Counted from the stretch's first letter, positions 21,315 through 30,457 are shown. The stretch: DNA of 64,000 bases from Sulfurovum sp. (GCA_021166685.1 JAJPEU010000007.1:1-64000), one strand, 5' to 3'. The notes: generated by a model from the letters alone, not told the origin. Made by a program: numbers and translations.

Positions 21315-22450
21315 CTCATGGCCTCAAATACTTTTAATGCTTGCCGGTGTTCAACTACATCATGGCATCGTATAATGCTTGCGCCATTTTCTGCAGCTTT
21401 AAGATGAATCGCAAGTGTTCCCGGCAATCGTTCAGGTATCGGTGTAGGAATAATTTTATCTATCATGGATTTTCTGCTTGCGCCAATGAGAAGCTCGCAA
21501 CCAAATTTTTTGAAATGACCCAAATTTTTAAGAAGCACAAGGTTATGTTCCAAAGTTTTGCCAAAGCCTATACCAACATCCAAAATAAGCTGTTCTCTGT
21601 TTAACCCCAGTGCCTCACACTTTGCGATACGTGCTTCAAAAAAATCACTCACCTCCGTCATCACATCTTCATAATGTGGATTTTTTTGCATTATTTGGGG
21701 TGTGCCCTGCATATGCATAATGCACAGTTTTGCATTATACTTCAAGGCAAGCCTGACCAGCTCATCGTTGTCGGCTCCGGTGATATCGTTGATTAGAGCA
21801 AAACCGCTTTGCAAAGCATACTCTACCACGAACGGGGTATAGCTGTCTATGCTGAAAGCAGCTTTCTCGTAAAGCTTTTCTGCTTTAATGGCATCACAAA
21901 GAGGCTTAACGCGCGCAAGCTCTTCTTCTTCGCTTACCTCTTGAGACCCCGGACGGCTTGAGACCGGACCAATGTCAATGATAGAAGCGCCCTCATCTAT
22001 TATCTTTTGGCATTTCAAAAGGGCATCCTGCGCTACAAATCTGCTGCCTTCAAAAAAACTATCATCATTGGTGTTGATGATGCCCATAATCTGAAGAGGA
22101 TAGGTTTTGGCAGAAAGAAATTTCTTAAGTTCTTTTGCCACATTTTTAAGCCCAAAGGGCTGAGCCAATTCTTTACGTGAAAGAATTTCTATGTGTTTTT
22201 TTGTGCCAATAAGAATACAGTCATACAAAGGTTTTTCGCATGTAATGACTCCGCTTGGCGCTGCAAGCTCTGCACCGATACTCAGAGCATCTTGTTTGAG
22301 AATATTGACTGCGGGAGTTTTGAGATCCTTGAGATAGAAGCAAAACAACTCCATTTTTTTTGACATTATTTCTATACCTTCGCGCTCTACTCCCAATGCC
22401 TCGAGAGCCGCCTTGTTGTCTAGAATATCGCCAAGCTGATAAATATTCAT
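21311..22450 (-). CDS. folP: Dihydropteroate synthase
   Basis: The enzyme joins para-aminobenzoate to 6-hydroxymethyl-dihydropterin diphosphate in folate synthesis and is the sulfonamide target. The core has MGIINTNDDSFFEGSRF, IDIGPVSSRPGS, NDITGAD and LDVGIGFGKTLEHN. At 379 residues it is about 100 longer than the E. coli enzyme because of an N-terminal extension (about 1-115), as in Helicobacter. GGAGTAAAA precedes the ATG. It lies between holB and the DUF218 gene, as in the Helicobacter lysC-hobA-holB-folP order. Confidence 0.93.
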   Translation of the reverse strand: MNIYQLGDILDNKAALEALGVEREGIEIMSKKMELFCFYLKDLKTPAVNILKQDALSIGAELAAPSGVITCEKPLYDCILIGTKKHIEILSRKELAQPFGLKNVAKELKKFLSAKTYPLQIMGIINTNDDSFFEGSRFVAQDALLKCQKIIDEGASIIDIGPVSSRPGSQEVSEEEELARVKPLCDAIKAEKLYEKAAFSIDSYTPFVVEYALQSGFALINDITGADNDELVRLALKYNAKLCIMHMQGTPQIMQKNPHYEDVMTEVSDFFEARIAKCEALGLNREQLILDVGIGFGKTLEHNLVLLKNLGHFKKFGCELLIGASRKSMIDKIIPTPIPERLPGTLAIHLKAAENGASIIRCHDVVEHRQALKVFEAMR

Positions 22451-22467
22451 TTTTACTCCTAAATATT

Positions 22468-23085
22468 TTAATGCTTTTTCCTTGCCAAAAGCTTCAAAAG
22501 CAATACATTAAGAACAAATACCGGAGGAGAGCCCATGTCTAAAGCTATAAATGCATTAGAAAAAAGCGTCAGTGTTTTTTCGTCTATATCATAAACTCCC
22601 GAATGCATGGCTGTCTTACCGATATATTCAACCACCCGCTTCATCTCCTTGGCATTTGTGCGCTGATGTGTCTGCACAAACTCATACGCGGTGCCCAAAG
22701 AGAGCTGCCTCACCTCCAAACCAAAATCCTCTTCTTTGGCGGTTGCCAAAAATGTGGCCACAGGAAGTCTTGAACGAATAGTGCTAAGGATTGTTGCTTT
22801 GCTTGAAGTAAGCAAAATAAATTCTTTTTTGGCCGGAGGCTCTTCGATCACTTTAAGCAGTTTATTTTGTGCGATAGGGGAAAACAGCTTTGCGGCGAGA
22901 ATGATCACAGTGGTTTCTTCGCTTGCCATATAAGCTTTTTCAACAGCCAATTTAGCATCTTCTACCAAAAAAGTATCTTCTTTAACGATCTTTACAAAAC
23001 GTTCTGTAGTTTTTACCGCTTCAAGTTCTGCAATGGCCGCTTCGATATTTGAAGTGATAAGAACTTGACTGGCCAGCTTCATCAT
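22468..23085 (-). CDS. holB: DNA polymerase III delta' subunit (short form)
   Basis: The 205-residue protein is a reduced clamp-loader subunit. The segment LFSPIAQNKLLKVIEEPPAKKEFILLTSSKATILSTIRSR matches the AAA+ sensor region (NALLKTLEEPP and SRC-like motifs) of delta'. The C-terminal collar is largely absent compared with the ~330-residue E. coli protein. Such short HolB proteins are usual in Campylobacterota. It overlaps hobA by 4 nt, tying clamp loading to replication initiation. Confidence 0.87.
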   Translation of the reverse strand: MMKLASQVLITSNIEAAIAELEAVKTTERFVKIVKEDTFLVEDAKLAVEKAYMASEETTVIILAAKLFSPIAQNKLLKVIEEPPAKKEFILLTSSKATILSTIRSRLPVATFLATAKEEDFGLEVRQLSLGTAYEFVQTHQRTNAKEMKRVVEYIGKTAMHSGVYDIDEKTLTLFSNAFIALDMGSPPVFVLNVLLLKLLARKKH

Positions 23086-23627
23086 TCTAGTTCTAAATCC
23101 CCGAAAATCATAGCCGAAACAGTTCTGTCAAAAAGTTTATAAAGTTGCAGCAGCTTGATATCCAATAACGTATCTGCACTTCTTAGGGCAAAACTGTTTG
23201 GTACCTCCTGATCCATAATCCACAAAAAGCTGTCATCATTTCTGTAGGCCATTTTTGTGTAAGGATGATCTCCTTTGCCGATATACCAGATAAAATAGCC
23301 GTTAGGGTAGGAAATGTCTAACATATCTTCAAGCAATTGTATCTCTTGTGTGCTATAAAGAGAGGAGAGATTGGGGAAAATCTCTGCAAGCGGATAAAAA
23401 GGTAAAAGCGGTCGATTTTTTTGCAGATCATTTACACTATTGAGTATATATTTGGCAAACCACTTGCGTGATTCATCAGTCACAACCAACACCGTTTTCC
23501 CCTCCAATATCTGAGAGGCAGCACTCTTGACTAGAGGTGCCCATTCATAGCGATATTCTTCCATCCATGAGAAGCTTGATTCTTCTTCGCGTATGGCACC
23601 CAGTGTCCAGTTTAAAAGCTGTTTCAT
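23082..23627 (-). CDS. hobA: DnaA-associating initiation factor HobA
   Basis: The 181-residue protein matches HobA of Helicobacter (HP1230) in size and position, between lysC and holB. HobA forms a tetramer that brings DnaA molecules together at oriC; it is a structural homologue of DiaA. The N-terminus (LLNWTLGAIREEESSFSWME) and SRKWFAKYILNSVN look like the family. It is a phylum marker. The stop overlaps the holB start, so the two replication genes are co-translated. Confidence 0.85.
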   Translation of the reverse strand: MKQLLNWTLGAIREEESSFSWMEEYRYEWAPLVKSAASQILEGKTVLVVTDESRKWFAKYILNSVNDLQKNRPLLPFYPLAEIFPNLSSLYSTQEIQLLEDMLDISYPNGYFIWYIGKGDHPYTKMAYRNDDSFLWIMDQEVPNSFALRSADTLLDIKLLQLYKLFDRTVSAMIFGDLELE

Positions 23628-23631
23628 AAGG

Positions 23632-24837
23632 TTATTTATCTAACCCGTATGCTTCATGGAGCATACGAATAGCCAACTCTCCATATTTTTCATCGATGAT
23701 CATGGAAACCTTGATTTCTGAAGTGGAAATCATCTGGATATTAATATTGCTGGCCGCAAGCACGCTAAACGCTTTTGCCGCAACACCTGCATGCGATTTC
23801 ATCCCCACCCCCACAACGGATACTTTGCAGATATGATCATCAAAATCCATACCGGCAATATCATGGTCAAATTTTTCCATCACCCTTCTGGCATTTTGAA
23901 GTTCGCTCTGAGGAACGGTAAATCCAAGATTTGTTGAACCGTCTGTACCTGTAGTTTGAATAATCATATCTACATTGATATTTTCATTTGCCAATCTTGT
24001 AAAAATTTCTGCTGCGATTCCCGGTCTGTCTGAAACACCTCTGAGGGTAACTCTTGCTTGGTTTTTGTCAAGGACAACCCCGCTGACTAATACTGCTTCC
24101 ATACTATTGTTCTCCTGTGTAATAAGTGTGCCTTCATTGTCGCTGAAGCTGCTTTTTGCGTATAGCTTAACATTAAGTTTTTTTGCCAATTCCACTGAAC
24201 GGTTTTGCAGAACCTTTGCCCCCAAAGAAGAGAGTTCAAGCATTTCATCATAAGAGATGGTATCCATTTTTTTTGCCTTGGGTTCAATACGCGGATCTGT
24301 TGTATAAATACCGTCCACATCCGAATAAATCTCGCACTGATCTGCATGGAGCGCACCTGCAATTGCCACCGCCGAAAGATCCGAACCTCCGCGTCCAAGC
24401 GTCGTTACCAGCCCTTCTTTACTTACCCCCTGAAATCCTGCCACTACAACAATTTTGCCCTCTTTGATCGCATTTTGCATGGCTGCAGGATCTATGGATT
24501 CTATACGCGCATAGGTATGGGTAGTGTCAGTCACAATCCCTGCTTGACGTCCGCTCATCGCAACAGCATCATATCCTTTTGCCTGCAAAGCAATAGAAAG
24601 AAGTGCGGCTGTCACTCTCTCTCCCGCGCTTAACAGCAAGTCCATCTCTTTTTTTGCGGGACTGGACGTAAAATAATTCGCATATTCAATAAGCTTGTTT
24701 GTCTCTCCGCTCATTGCTGATACGACCACTACAATATCATTCCCCGCCTCTTTGGCTTTTGCCACACGGTTGGCCACGTTTTCTATACGGCTCAAATCTC
24801 CGACGCTTGTTCCTCCATACTTATGTACGACTAGCAT
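23632..24837 (-). CDS. lysC: Aspartokinase
   Basis: The 401-residue monofunctional aspartate kinase phosphorylates aspartate, the first step toward lysine, diaminopimelate, threonine and methionine. The ATP-binding start is HKYGGTSVGDLSRIENVA, with LGRGGSDLSAVAIAGAL and YSDVDGIYTTDPR. Two ACT domains at the C-terminus (from about 265, VTLRGVSDRPGIAAEIF and VSVVGVGMKSHAGVAAKAF) imply allosteric feedback. A TGGAG ribosome-binding site lies a few bases before the ATG. Confidence 0.96.
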   Translation of the reverse strand: MLVVHKYGGTSVGDLSRIENVANRVAKAKEAGNDIVVVVSAMSGETNKLIEYANYFTSSPAKKEMDLLLSAGERVTAALLSIALQAKGYDAVAMSGRQAGIVTDTTHTYARIESIDPAAMQNAIKEGKIVVVAGFQGVSKEGLVTTLGRGGSDLSAVAIAGALHADQCEIYSDVDGIYTTDPRIEPKAKKMDTISYDEMLELSSLGAKVLQNRSVELAKKLNVKLYAKSSFSDNEGTLITQENNSMEAVLVSGVVLDKNQARVTLRGVSDRPGIAAEIFTRLANENINVDMIIQTTGTDGSTNLGFTVPQSELQNARRVMEKFDHDIAGMDFDDHICKVSVVGVGMKSHAGVAAKAFSVLAASNINIQMISTSEIKVSMIIDEKYGELAIRMLHEAYGLDK

Positions 24838-24907
24838 ATCACTCCATTCCTCCCTTTAAATTTAACCTTTTTCAAATCAAGCCCTTTATTTATTTATTTT
24901 GTGCCAA

Positions 24908-25381
24908 TCAAATAAAACCTTCTTGCATAAAATAGTCAATCACCTTTCGATACACTCTTTTTTTAAAATAGGTTACTTTTTTAAAAAGCTCATCATACTC
25001 TACAAATTCATGTTCTACAAATTCAGGTATCTCGAAAGCATTGAGATCAATGACGGCATCCTCCTTCAGACGAACTAAAAAATATTTTTGCTTTTGTCCG
25101 TCAAAAGGATATTGCTTCCCTCTTGCTATGCTTGGAAAATCATAAGATATCCACTCAGGAAATTCTCCTAGAATTTCCACCTTATTGCAACCGATCTCTT
25201 CATGCAGCTCTCTGTAAAGGGCCTCTTGAGGCGTTTCCCCTTCATCGATACCCCCTTGAGGAAATTGCCATGCATCTTTGATGTCACTGCGATGCGCAAC
25301 AAAGAATTCACACTTATGCGGATATCTGGAAGAGAGAATGACAGCTGCAACATTAGGACGATAACGTTTTTCATTTTGCAT
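24908..25381 (-). CDS. rppH: RNA pyrophosphohydrolase (Nudix)
   Basis: The Nudix hydrolase removes pyrophosphate from the 5' end of mRNAs, triggering decay. The Nudix box is [22 protein letters not shown], preceded by the family signature [12 protein letters not shown]. The frame also opens with a TTG at 25408, but the ATG at 25381 ([10 protein letters not shown]) gives the usual 157-residue length. It is divergent from hemW and upstream of lysC, again as in Helicobacter. Confidence 0.92.
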   Translation of the reverse strand: MQNEKRYRPNVAAVILSSRYPHKCEFFVAHRSDIKDAWQFPQGGIDEGETPQEALYRELHEEIGCNKVEILGEFPEWISYDFPSIARGKQYPFDGQKQKYFLVRLKEDAVIDLNAFEIPEFVEHEFVEYDELFKKVTYFKKRVYRKVIDYFMQEGFI

Positions 25382-25473
25382 CTTACTGCTCGCTTCTTTG
25401 ATAATCAATATGTTTGACTCACTATTTTTCTGATATTATTTTATCCAAAATGCCATTAAAAAAGTGAGTAACT

Positions 25474-26529
25474 GTGCTAGTCTATCTTCATATCCCCTAT
25501 TGCGATTCAAAGTGCCATTACTGCAGCTTTAATTCTTATGTCGGCAAATTTGATACGCGCACCGCCTATATGGACGCGCTTTACAGGCAACTCTTTTTTG
25601 AATTGAAGCGGTTTGGGGCAACAAAAGAGAGTATTGAAACACTTTTTATTGGAGGGGGAACCCCTTCGACAGTTGCACCGGAACTTTATGCGCCTCTTTT
25701 TGATTTGCTCAAACCCTATCTTCAAAAAAATGCAGAAATTACTACCGAGGCCAATCCGAACTCGGCAACAAAGTCTTGGCTGAGCGGAATGAAAGCGCTT
25801 GGCGTTAATCGTGTCAGTTTTGGCGTGCAAAGCTTTGATGCAGCAAAACTTAAAGCACTCAACCGTGCCCATTCGCCCGCACAGGCCAAAGAAGCTATAT
25901 TATGCGCAAAAGCACTCGGATTTGAACACCTCTCTCTTGATCTGATCTACAATTACCAAGGAGATACGAAAGCTCTGCTTGGCCAAGACATCCAAGAGGC
26001 CTTTACTCTGCCCATTGACCATATTTCAGCCTACGAACTTACTATTGAAGAGGGTACGGCATTTTCAAATACACCGCAAGCAAGACAGGAAAATGACGAT
26101 TTGGCTTTTTTTGTTTCCGAAGAAATCCGAAAAAGAGGATTTTTACACTATGAAATTTCCAATTACGGCATTTATCAAAGCAAACACAACAAGGGATACT
26201 GGAGACTTGAAAATTATATAGGTGCGGGTGCGGGTGCTGTAGGGTTTCTAAAAGATCGTCGTTTTTATCCCCAAAACAGCATTGATGCCTATATTCAAAA
26301 TCCCCTAAAAATAAAAAAGGAAATTTTAAGCGAAGAAGAAATGCTTACGGAAAAAATATTTTTGGGATTGCGCTCAGCTATCGGCATCAAAAGCTCTATT
26401 CTTACTGAAACCATGCACAGCAAAGCGATGTTTCTGGTTGAAGAAAAAAAGCTTATCTATCAAAATGAAATTTTTTATAATCCGAACTATTTTCTGAGTG
26501 ATTCGCTCGCACTCTATCTCTTGGATTAA
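25474..26529 (+). CDS. hemW: Radical SAM heme chaperone HemW
   Basis: The 351-residue protein carries the radical-SAM cluster motif at its N-terminus (Cys10, Cys14, Cys17 in YCDSKCHYCSF). FIGGGTPSTV, TTEANPNS, VNRVSFGVQSFD and HISAYELTIEEGT follow, all typical of HemW. HemW inserts heme into respiratory proteins; older annotation as oxygen-independent coproporphyrinogen oxidase is generally wrong for this type. The start is GTG at 25474. Confidence 0.92.
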   Translation: MLVYLHIPYCDSKCHYCSFNSYVGKFDTRTAYMDALYRQLFFELKRFGATKESIETLFIGGGTPSTVAPELYAPLFDLLKPYLQKNAEITTEANPNSATKSWLSGMKALGVNRVSFGVQSFDAAKLKALNRAHSPAQAKEAILCAKALGFEHLSLDLIYNYQGDTKALLGQDIQEAFTLPIDHISAYELTIEEGTAFSNTPQARQENDDLAFFVSEEIRKRGFLHYEISNYGIYQSKHNKGYWRLENYIGAGAGAVGFLKDRRFYPQNSIDAYIQNPLKIKKEILSEEEMLTEKIFLGLRSAIGIKSSILTETMHSKAMFLVEEKKLIYQNEIFYNPNYFLSDSLALYLLD

Positions 26530-26594
26530 GGTCATATCTAATTATTTTTTAGATAGAATAACCCATTTAAAATTAAAGGTCATAAAGGTTATAT

Positions 26595-27017
26595 ATGTTT
26601 GGAATCGGCTTTACTGAGTTGCTTCTCATTGCTATCGTTGCGATACTGTTTTTAGGGCCCGACAAGCTCCCTGAAGCGATGGTGCAAATCGCAAAGTTTA
26701 TTAAAAGTGTTCAAAGAACCGTAAGAGATGCAAAAATTTCTTTGGAAGAAGAGATAAAAATCGCAGACCTTAAAGAGGAAGCACTTGGCTACAAAAGAAA
26801 ACTTGATGAAGCCGGCAATGAACTTAAAGGTTTTAAAAATATAGATGCTAATCCCATCAAAGAGATCAATGAAGCCATAAATGATGCAAAAAAGAGCTTT
26901 TCCGGCACCAGCCTTGAAGAACAAAGCGAACCTGCAGTTGCATCGGTAGAATCAAAACGCGATACCGTTACTTTTGAAAAAAACAAAAAAGAGAATGATG
27001 ATAAAGGCAATGCATAA
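26595..27017 (+). CDS. tatB: Sec-independent translocase subunit TatB
   Basis: The 140-residue protein begins with the TatA/B signature: a short helix and hinge (MFGIGFTELLLIAIVAILFLGPDKLP), then an amphipathic helix and a charged, coiled-coil-like tail. TatB forms the twin-arginine substrate receptor with TatC. The stop overlaps the tatC start by 1 nt, and the pairing with tatC favours TatB over TatA. Confidence 0.92.
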   Translation: MFGIGFTELLLIAIVAILFLGPDKLPEAMVQIAKFIKSVQRTVRDAKISLEEEIKIADLKEEALGYKRKLDEAGNELKGFKNIDANPIKEINEAINDAKKSFSGTSLEEQSEPAVASVESKRDTVTFEKNKKENDDKGNA

Positions 27018-27772
27018 TGTTTAGCGAATTAAAACCGCATCTTGTAGAGTTAAGAAAAAGGCTGGGACTTTCCGTGCTCTCTGTTTTTATCATGTTTGCA
27101 GTCGCTTTTACGTTTCATGAGCCTATCCTGGAATGGGTCACCCATCCGCTCAATGATGCGCTAAGCCAGGTATCAGAAATCTCAAAGAAAGCTGCCGAAG
27201 GGATGGTAACCACTCACCAGGTGGGAGGAGCGTTTTTTGTGGCACTGAAAGTCTCTTTTTTTGCAGCACTGATCGGAGCGCTTCCATTTATTCTCTATCA
27301 GCTCTGGCTTTTTATAGCACCCGGACTCTACGCCAATGAAAAGAAAATGATTCTTCCTTTTGTGGTGGGGGGCACCGTAATGTTTGTGATCGGTGTGCTT
27401 TTTGCTTACTATATTGTCACGCCGTTTGGTTTTCAATTTCTTATCACCTTTGGTTCGTTCCTCTATACTCCGCTGATCAACATCGAAGACTATGTAGGTT
27501 TTTTTACCAAGATCATGGTGGGATTTGGCATTTCGTTTGAATTGCCTGTATTTGCTTATTTTTTAGCATTATTAGGATTAGTAACTGACCGCACCCTTGT
27601 TGACTTTTTCAAATATGCAATTATCATTATTTTTATCGTCGCAGCTCTTTTGACTCCTCCGGATGTCTTGACTCAGTTTCTTATGGCTGTGCCTCTTGTG
27701 CTTCTGTACGGTCTATCTATCCTCATTGTCCGCATGGTGAATCCTGCCCCAAAAGAAGAAAATGACGACTAA
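27017..27772 (+). CDS. tatC: Sec-independent translocase subunit TatC
   Basis: The 251-residue inner-membrane protein has six predicted helices and binds twin-arginine signal peptides for export of folded proteins. It starts with the conserved PHLVELRKRL, and has FWLFIAPGLY-like sequence (LWLFIAPGLYANEKK) and SFELPVFAYFLALLGLV. It is fused by overlap with tatB and leads through a candidate 30-codon gene to queA. Confidence 0.96.
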   Translation: MFSELKPHLVELRKRLGLSVLSVFIMFAVAFTFHEPILEWVTHPLNDALSQVSEISKKAAEGMVTTHQVGGAFFVALKVSFFAALIGALPFILYQLWLFIAPGLYANEKKMILPFVVGGTVMFVIGVLFAYYIVTPFGFQFLITFGSFLYTPLINIEDYVGFFTKIMVGFGISFELPVFAYFLALLGLVTDRTLVDFFKYAIIIIFIVAALLTPPDVLTQFLMAVPLVLLYGLSILIVRMVNPAPKEENDD

Positions 27773-27854
27773 AAAATCAAAAGCGGGCCAGAACAGTTTT
27801 TTAAGATTTCTTAAAAAGAGTACGGGCCCAAAGGCTCATAAAGTATCCTATTAA
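27762..27854 (+). CDS. Candidate 30-codon basic small protein bridging tatC and queA
   Basis: An ATG at 27762 lies inside the last codons of tatC, and the TAA at 27852-27854 shares its last base with the queA ATG (TAATG). The 30-residue product is basic (eight Lys plus Arg and His) with MTTKKSKAG at the N-terminus and LRFLKKSTGPKAHKVSY at the C-terminus. A purine-rich AAAAGAAGAAA precedes it, while queA has no good ribosome-binding site of its own, consistent with translational coupling through this ORF. A 9-bp hairpin (27798-27817) lies within it. Function unknown; chance overlap remains possible. Confidence 0.5.
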   Translation: MTTKKSKAGQNSFLRFLKKSTGPKAHKVSY

Positions 27855-28879
27855 TGCTTTCTGCTGAACTTCTTACTCAAAGTTATGATTATCAACTCCC
27901 TGAAGGATTCATAGCCGCAGCGCCCGTGCATCCCAGAGACCATGCCAGACTTCTGGTGTATGACAGAAAGTCAGATACGATCACTCATACTACTTTTAAG
28001 CATCTGTTGAATTTTGTTCCCAAAGATTGTGACATTTTTCTGAATGATACGCGAGTCATCAAGGCGCGTATTTTTGGTTCCAAAAAAAGCGGCGGAAAAG
28101 TCGAGTTGCTTTTCAATAAACCTATCGATGCTTATCGCTATGCTGTACTCATACGCGGAAAAGTAAAAACAGGAACAGAGCTTTTTTTTGAAGGCGGCTT
28201 GGCGGCTACCGTAACCGCGCTATGTGATGACGGCTCGCGCGTGGTCTCCTTTAAACATGAGGGCAAAGAGATACGATTTGAAACGCTGGTTTCTATTTTA
28301 GACAAAATAGGCCACATCCCTCTTCCTCCCTATATGCAAAGAGAGGACAACAAAGAAGACGAAACCGATTATCAGACGCTTTTTGCCAAGCATGCAGGTG
28401 CAGTAGCAGCCCCTACGGCCTCTTTACATTTTACTCCGGAACTTTTTGCTGCCCTGCAAGCCGGGCACAAAACACACAAAGTCACATTGCATGTAGGGGC
28501 AGGAACTTTTAAGCCTGTAGAAACTGAACAGATACTAGACCATCCTATGCATTCTGAATATTTTCACATCAGCAATGAAGCCGCAAAAGTTATCCAAAGC
28601 AAAACCCCTATTTTGGCTATCGGGACAACCGTAACAAGAACAGTAGAATATTTCACCAGGACAAAGCAGCAGGAAGGAGAATGCAACCTTTTTCTAAATC
28701 CGCACAATCCGCCCCAAAGGGTTTCTTATCTGCTTACCAATTTTCATTTGCCAAAAAGCACACTAATCATGCTTGTGAGTGCTTTTATCGGGAGAGAGAA
28801 AACATTGCAAATATACAATGAAGCCATCAAAGAAAAGTATCGTTTTTTTTCATATGGCGATGCCATGCTTATACTTTGA
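27854..28879 (+). CDS. queA: tRNA preQ1 ribosyltransferase-isomerase
   Basis: The 341-residue enzyme transfers and isomerises the ribose of S-adenosylmethionine onto preQ1 in tRNA, giving epoxyqueuosine. Family hallmarks are YDYQLPEGFIAAAPVHPRD, FLNDTRVIKARIFG, GAVAAPTASLHFTPEL, LHVGAGTFKPV and LLTNFHLPKSTLIMLVSAF. Its ATG overlaps the stop of the preceding candidate small gene. Confidence 0.96.
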   Translation: MLSAELLTQSYDYQLPEGFIAAAPVHPRDHARLLVYDRKSDTITHTTFKHLLNFVPKDCDIFLNDTRVIKARIFGSKKSGGKVELLFNKPIDAYRYAVLIRGKVKTGTELFFEGGLAATVTALCDDGSRVVSFKHEGKEIRFETLVSILDKIGHIPLPPYMQREDNKEDETDYQTLFAKHAGAVAAPTASLHFTPELFAALQAGHKTHKVTLHVGAGTFKPVETEQILDHPMHSEYFHISNEAAKVIQSKTPILAIGTTVTRTVEYFTRTKQQEGECNLFLNPHNPPQRVSYLLTNFHLPKSTLIMLVSAFIGREKTLQIYNEAIKEKYRFFSYGDAMLIL

Positions 28880-28924
28880 AAAAATGAAAAAACACTTTGT
28901 ACCCCAAAGAGACACGTAAACCCA

Positions 28925-28952
28925 AAGATAAAATCTTCGATACTTTTATCTT
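28925..28952. repeat. 9-bp hairpin downstream of queA
   Basis: AAGATAAAA (28925-28933) and TTTTATCTT (28944-28952) pair around a 10-nt loop, in the 169-nt gap after queA. No strong T-run follows. It may help end the queA transcript or stabilise its 3' end. Confidence 0.4.
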
Positions 28953-29036
28953 GCATTCCAGTAGCCCGACATAAAAATCCTTTTAAAACAGTATCGCATT
29001 TTAGTGAATTTTTCAGGCAATACTTTATAATTATTG

Positions 29037-29042
29037 TATAAT
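29037..29042 (+). promoter_or_regulatory. -10 box placed for leaderless transcription of the NlpC/P60 gene
   Basis: TATAAT ends 6 nt before the ATG at 29049, so transcription would begin at or next to the start codon. No Shine-Dalgarno sequence precedes that ATG. A second TATAAT at 29026-29031 would give a leader of about 11 nt, also without a ribosome-binding site. Confidence 0.5.
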
Positions 29043-29048
29043 TATAGA

Positions 29049-30011
29049 ATGGAAAAATTGACCTATTTAACTCTTTTTAGCATTGTTATGTTGATGACAG
29101 GATGCAGTCAGAAAGATCCAAAACCTTATCATCATCCAAAAAGTCCTGACTACAGTATAAAAAAACCAAAAGTAGTCTATGAGCCCAGCAGAAACAATTT
29201 AAGCAAAATGGTTGAGGAGCTGCAAGGCAGACCTTACGTATGGGCTGAGGAGGGACCTGAGTGTTTTGACTGTTCAGGGTTTACCTACTATGTATATGGC
29301 AGCATGGGCATAGATATTCCCAGAGTAGCAAGAGAACAGGCCAAAGTCGGCAAAACAATCAATGTCGAAGAGTTGCAATATGGGGATTTAATCTTCTTTA
29401 ATACTACCGATCGACCGGGCCAACGCATTACTCATGTAGGGCTTTATCTTGGAAACGGATGGTTTACCCATGCAAGCACGGGAAAATATGAAGTACTCTA
29501 TACCAATCTTTATACCTCCGTTTATTTTAAAGAAAGATTACGGGTTTGCCGCAGATATCTGCCCGATGCGCAAATTGAGGTCAACAAAAGAAAACCATGG
29601 AAAATTGTAAGAGAACAGCCGATTAAATTGCAAACAGAAACCCCAATACGATTGGCAGCCATCCCGCCTGCGGCCAAGGAAGTTCCGATTATGGAAGGAT
29701 CGCTTGCTCCTGCTATAAAAAAAGAATCCGGGCGGGATATTGTTTGCGCTGTACCCGTCAGTAAGGAAAATACGGCCAATGGTGTCTTTTATGTTCAGGT
29801 GGGATCTTTTGAAGGAAAACCAAACAATGATCTGCTTCTTGATATTTCACATCAAGGCTTTGCCTACAAAATGATACAATTTCCAAAAGGAAATGTTCAA
29901 ATCAATAAATTGCTCATAGGGCCATACAAAAGCAAAAAAGAGGTTTTGATTGCCTTGTCCAGTGTTAAACAAAAAATTCAAAAAGATGCTTTTATTGCAG
30001 AGATACGATAA
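29049..30011 (+). CDS. NlpC/P60 peptidoglycan hydrolase lipoprotein with SPOR domain
   Basis: The 320-residue lipoprotein has a signal peptide with lipobox (VMLMTGCSQ, Cys19 as the lipidated residue). Its NlpC/P60 cysteine peptidase domain has catalytic Cys75 in ECFDCSGF, His in RITHVGLYLG and a third polar residue near WFTHAST. A C-terminal SPOR domain (starting FYVQVGSFEG) targets denuded septal glycan. It probably cleaves peptide stems at the division site. The frame extends 15 nt upstream to a TTG, but ATG 29049 is the natural start because the TATAAT box overlaps the upstream part. Confidence 0.87.
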   Translation: MEKLTYLTLFSIVMLMTGCSQKDPKPYHHPKSPDYSIKKPKVVYEPSRNNLSKMVEELQGRPYVWAEEGPECFDCSGFTYYVYGSMGIDIPRVAREQAKVGKTINVEELQYGDLIFFNTTDRPGQRITHVGLYLGNGWFTHASTGKYEVLYTNLYTSVYFKERLRVCRRYLPDAQIEVNKRKPWKIVREQPIKLQTETPIRLAAIPPAAKEVPIMEGSLAPAIKKESGRDIVCAVPVSKENTANGVFYVQVGSFEGKPNNDLLLDISHQGFAYKMIQFPKGNVQINKLLIGPYKSKKEVLIALSSVKQKIQKDAFIAEIR

Positions 30012-30016
30012 AATCG

Positions 30017-30418
30017 ATGTCAAAAATTTCTATCAATGCATTATGCCCCTGCGGGAGCGGAAATAAATATAAAAAATGTTGCCGTATTTACCACCAAGGA
30101 GCGAAAGCCCCGGATGCATTAACGTTAATGAAAACCCGTTATAGCGCATACGCTGCAAATGAATATGCTTATATTATCAAAACAACGCACCCTGAAAATC
30201 CGGATTATTCTATAGAAACACTAACATGGAAAACCTCTATTCTTGCATTTAGTAAAACTACAGAATTTTTGGGTTTGGAGATTATTGAATTCACAGATGG
30301 TCCCAATGAAGCATTCGTTACTTTCACGGCACATCTTTCGGGCGGTACCTTAAACGAAAAAAGCCGTTTTTTAAAAACGGATGGCAAATGGCTCTACGTA
30401 GACGGAGTGTTGTTTTAA
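30017..30418 (+). CDS. YchJ-like SEC-C motif protein
   Basis: The 133-residue protein starts with a SEC-C zinc-binding motif (CPCGSGNKYKKCC), followed by a YchJ-type (UPF0225, NTF2-like) domain with ALTLMKTRYSAYA and FLKTDGKWLYVDGVLF. Function is unknown; SEC-C motifs bind metal and often mediate contact with SecB or the ribosome. It follows the NlpC/P60 gene by 5 nt, likely co-transcribed. Confidence 0.82.
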   Translation: MSKISINALCPCGSGNKYKKCCRIYHQGAKAPDALTLMKTRYSAYAANEYAYIIKTTHPENPDYSIETLTWKTSILAFSKTTEFLGLEIIEFTDGPNEAFVTFTAHLSGGTLNEKSRFLKTDGKWLYVDGVLF

Positions 30419-30451
30419 CTCTCCTTCAAATAACAAGAATGAAAAATAAGA

Positions 30452-30457
30452 TATAAT
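30452..30457 (+). promoter_or_regulatory. Probable -10 box for the lipoprotein gene
   Basis: TATAAT 66 nt before the lipoprotein ATG. The predicted leader contains a 12-bp palindrome, TTTAGGCCTAAA (30500-30511), close to the ribosome-binding site, which could be an operator or a hairpin. Confidence 0.5.
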
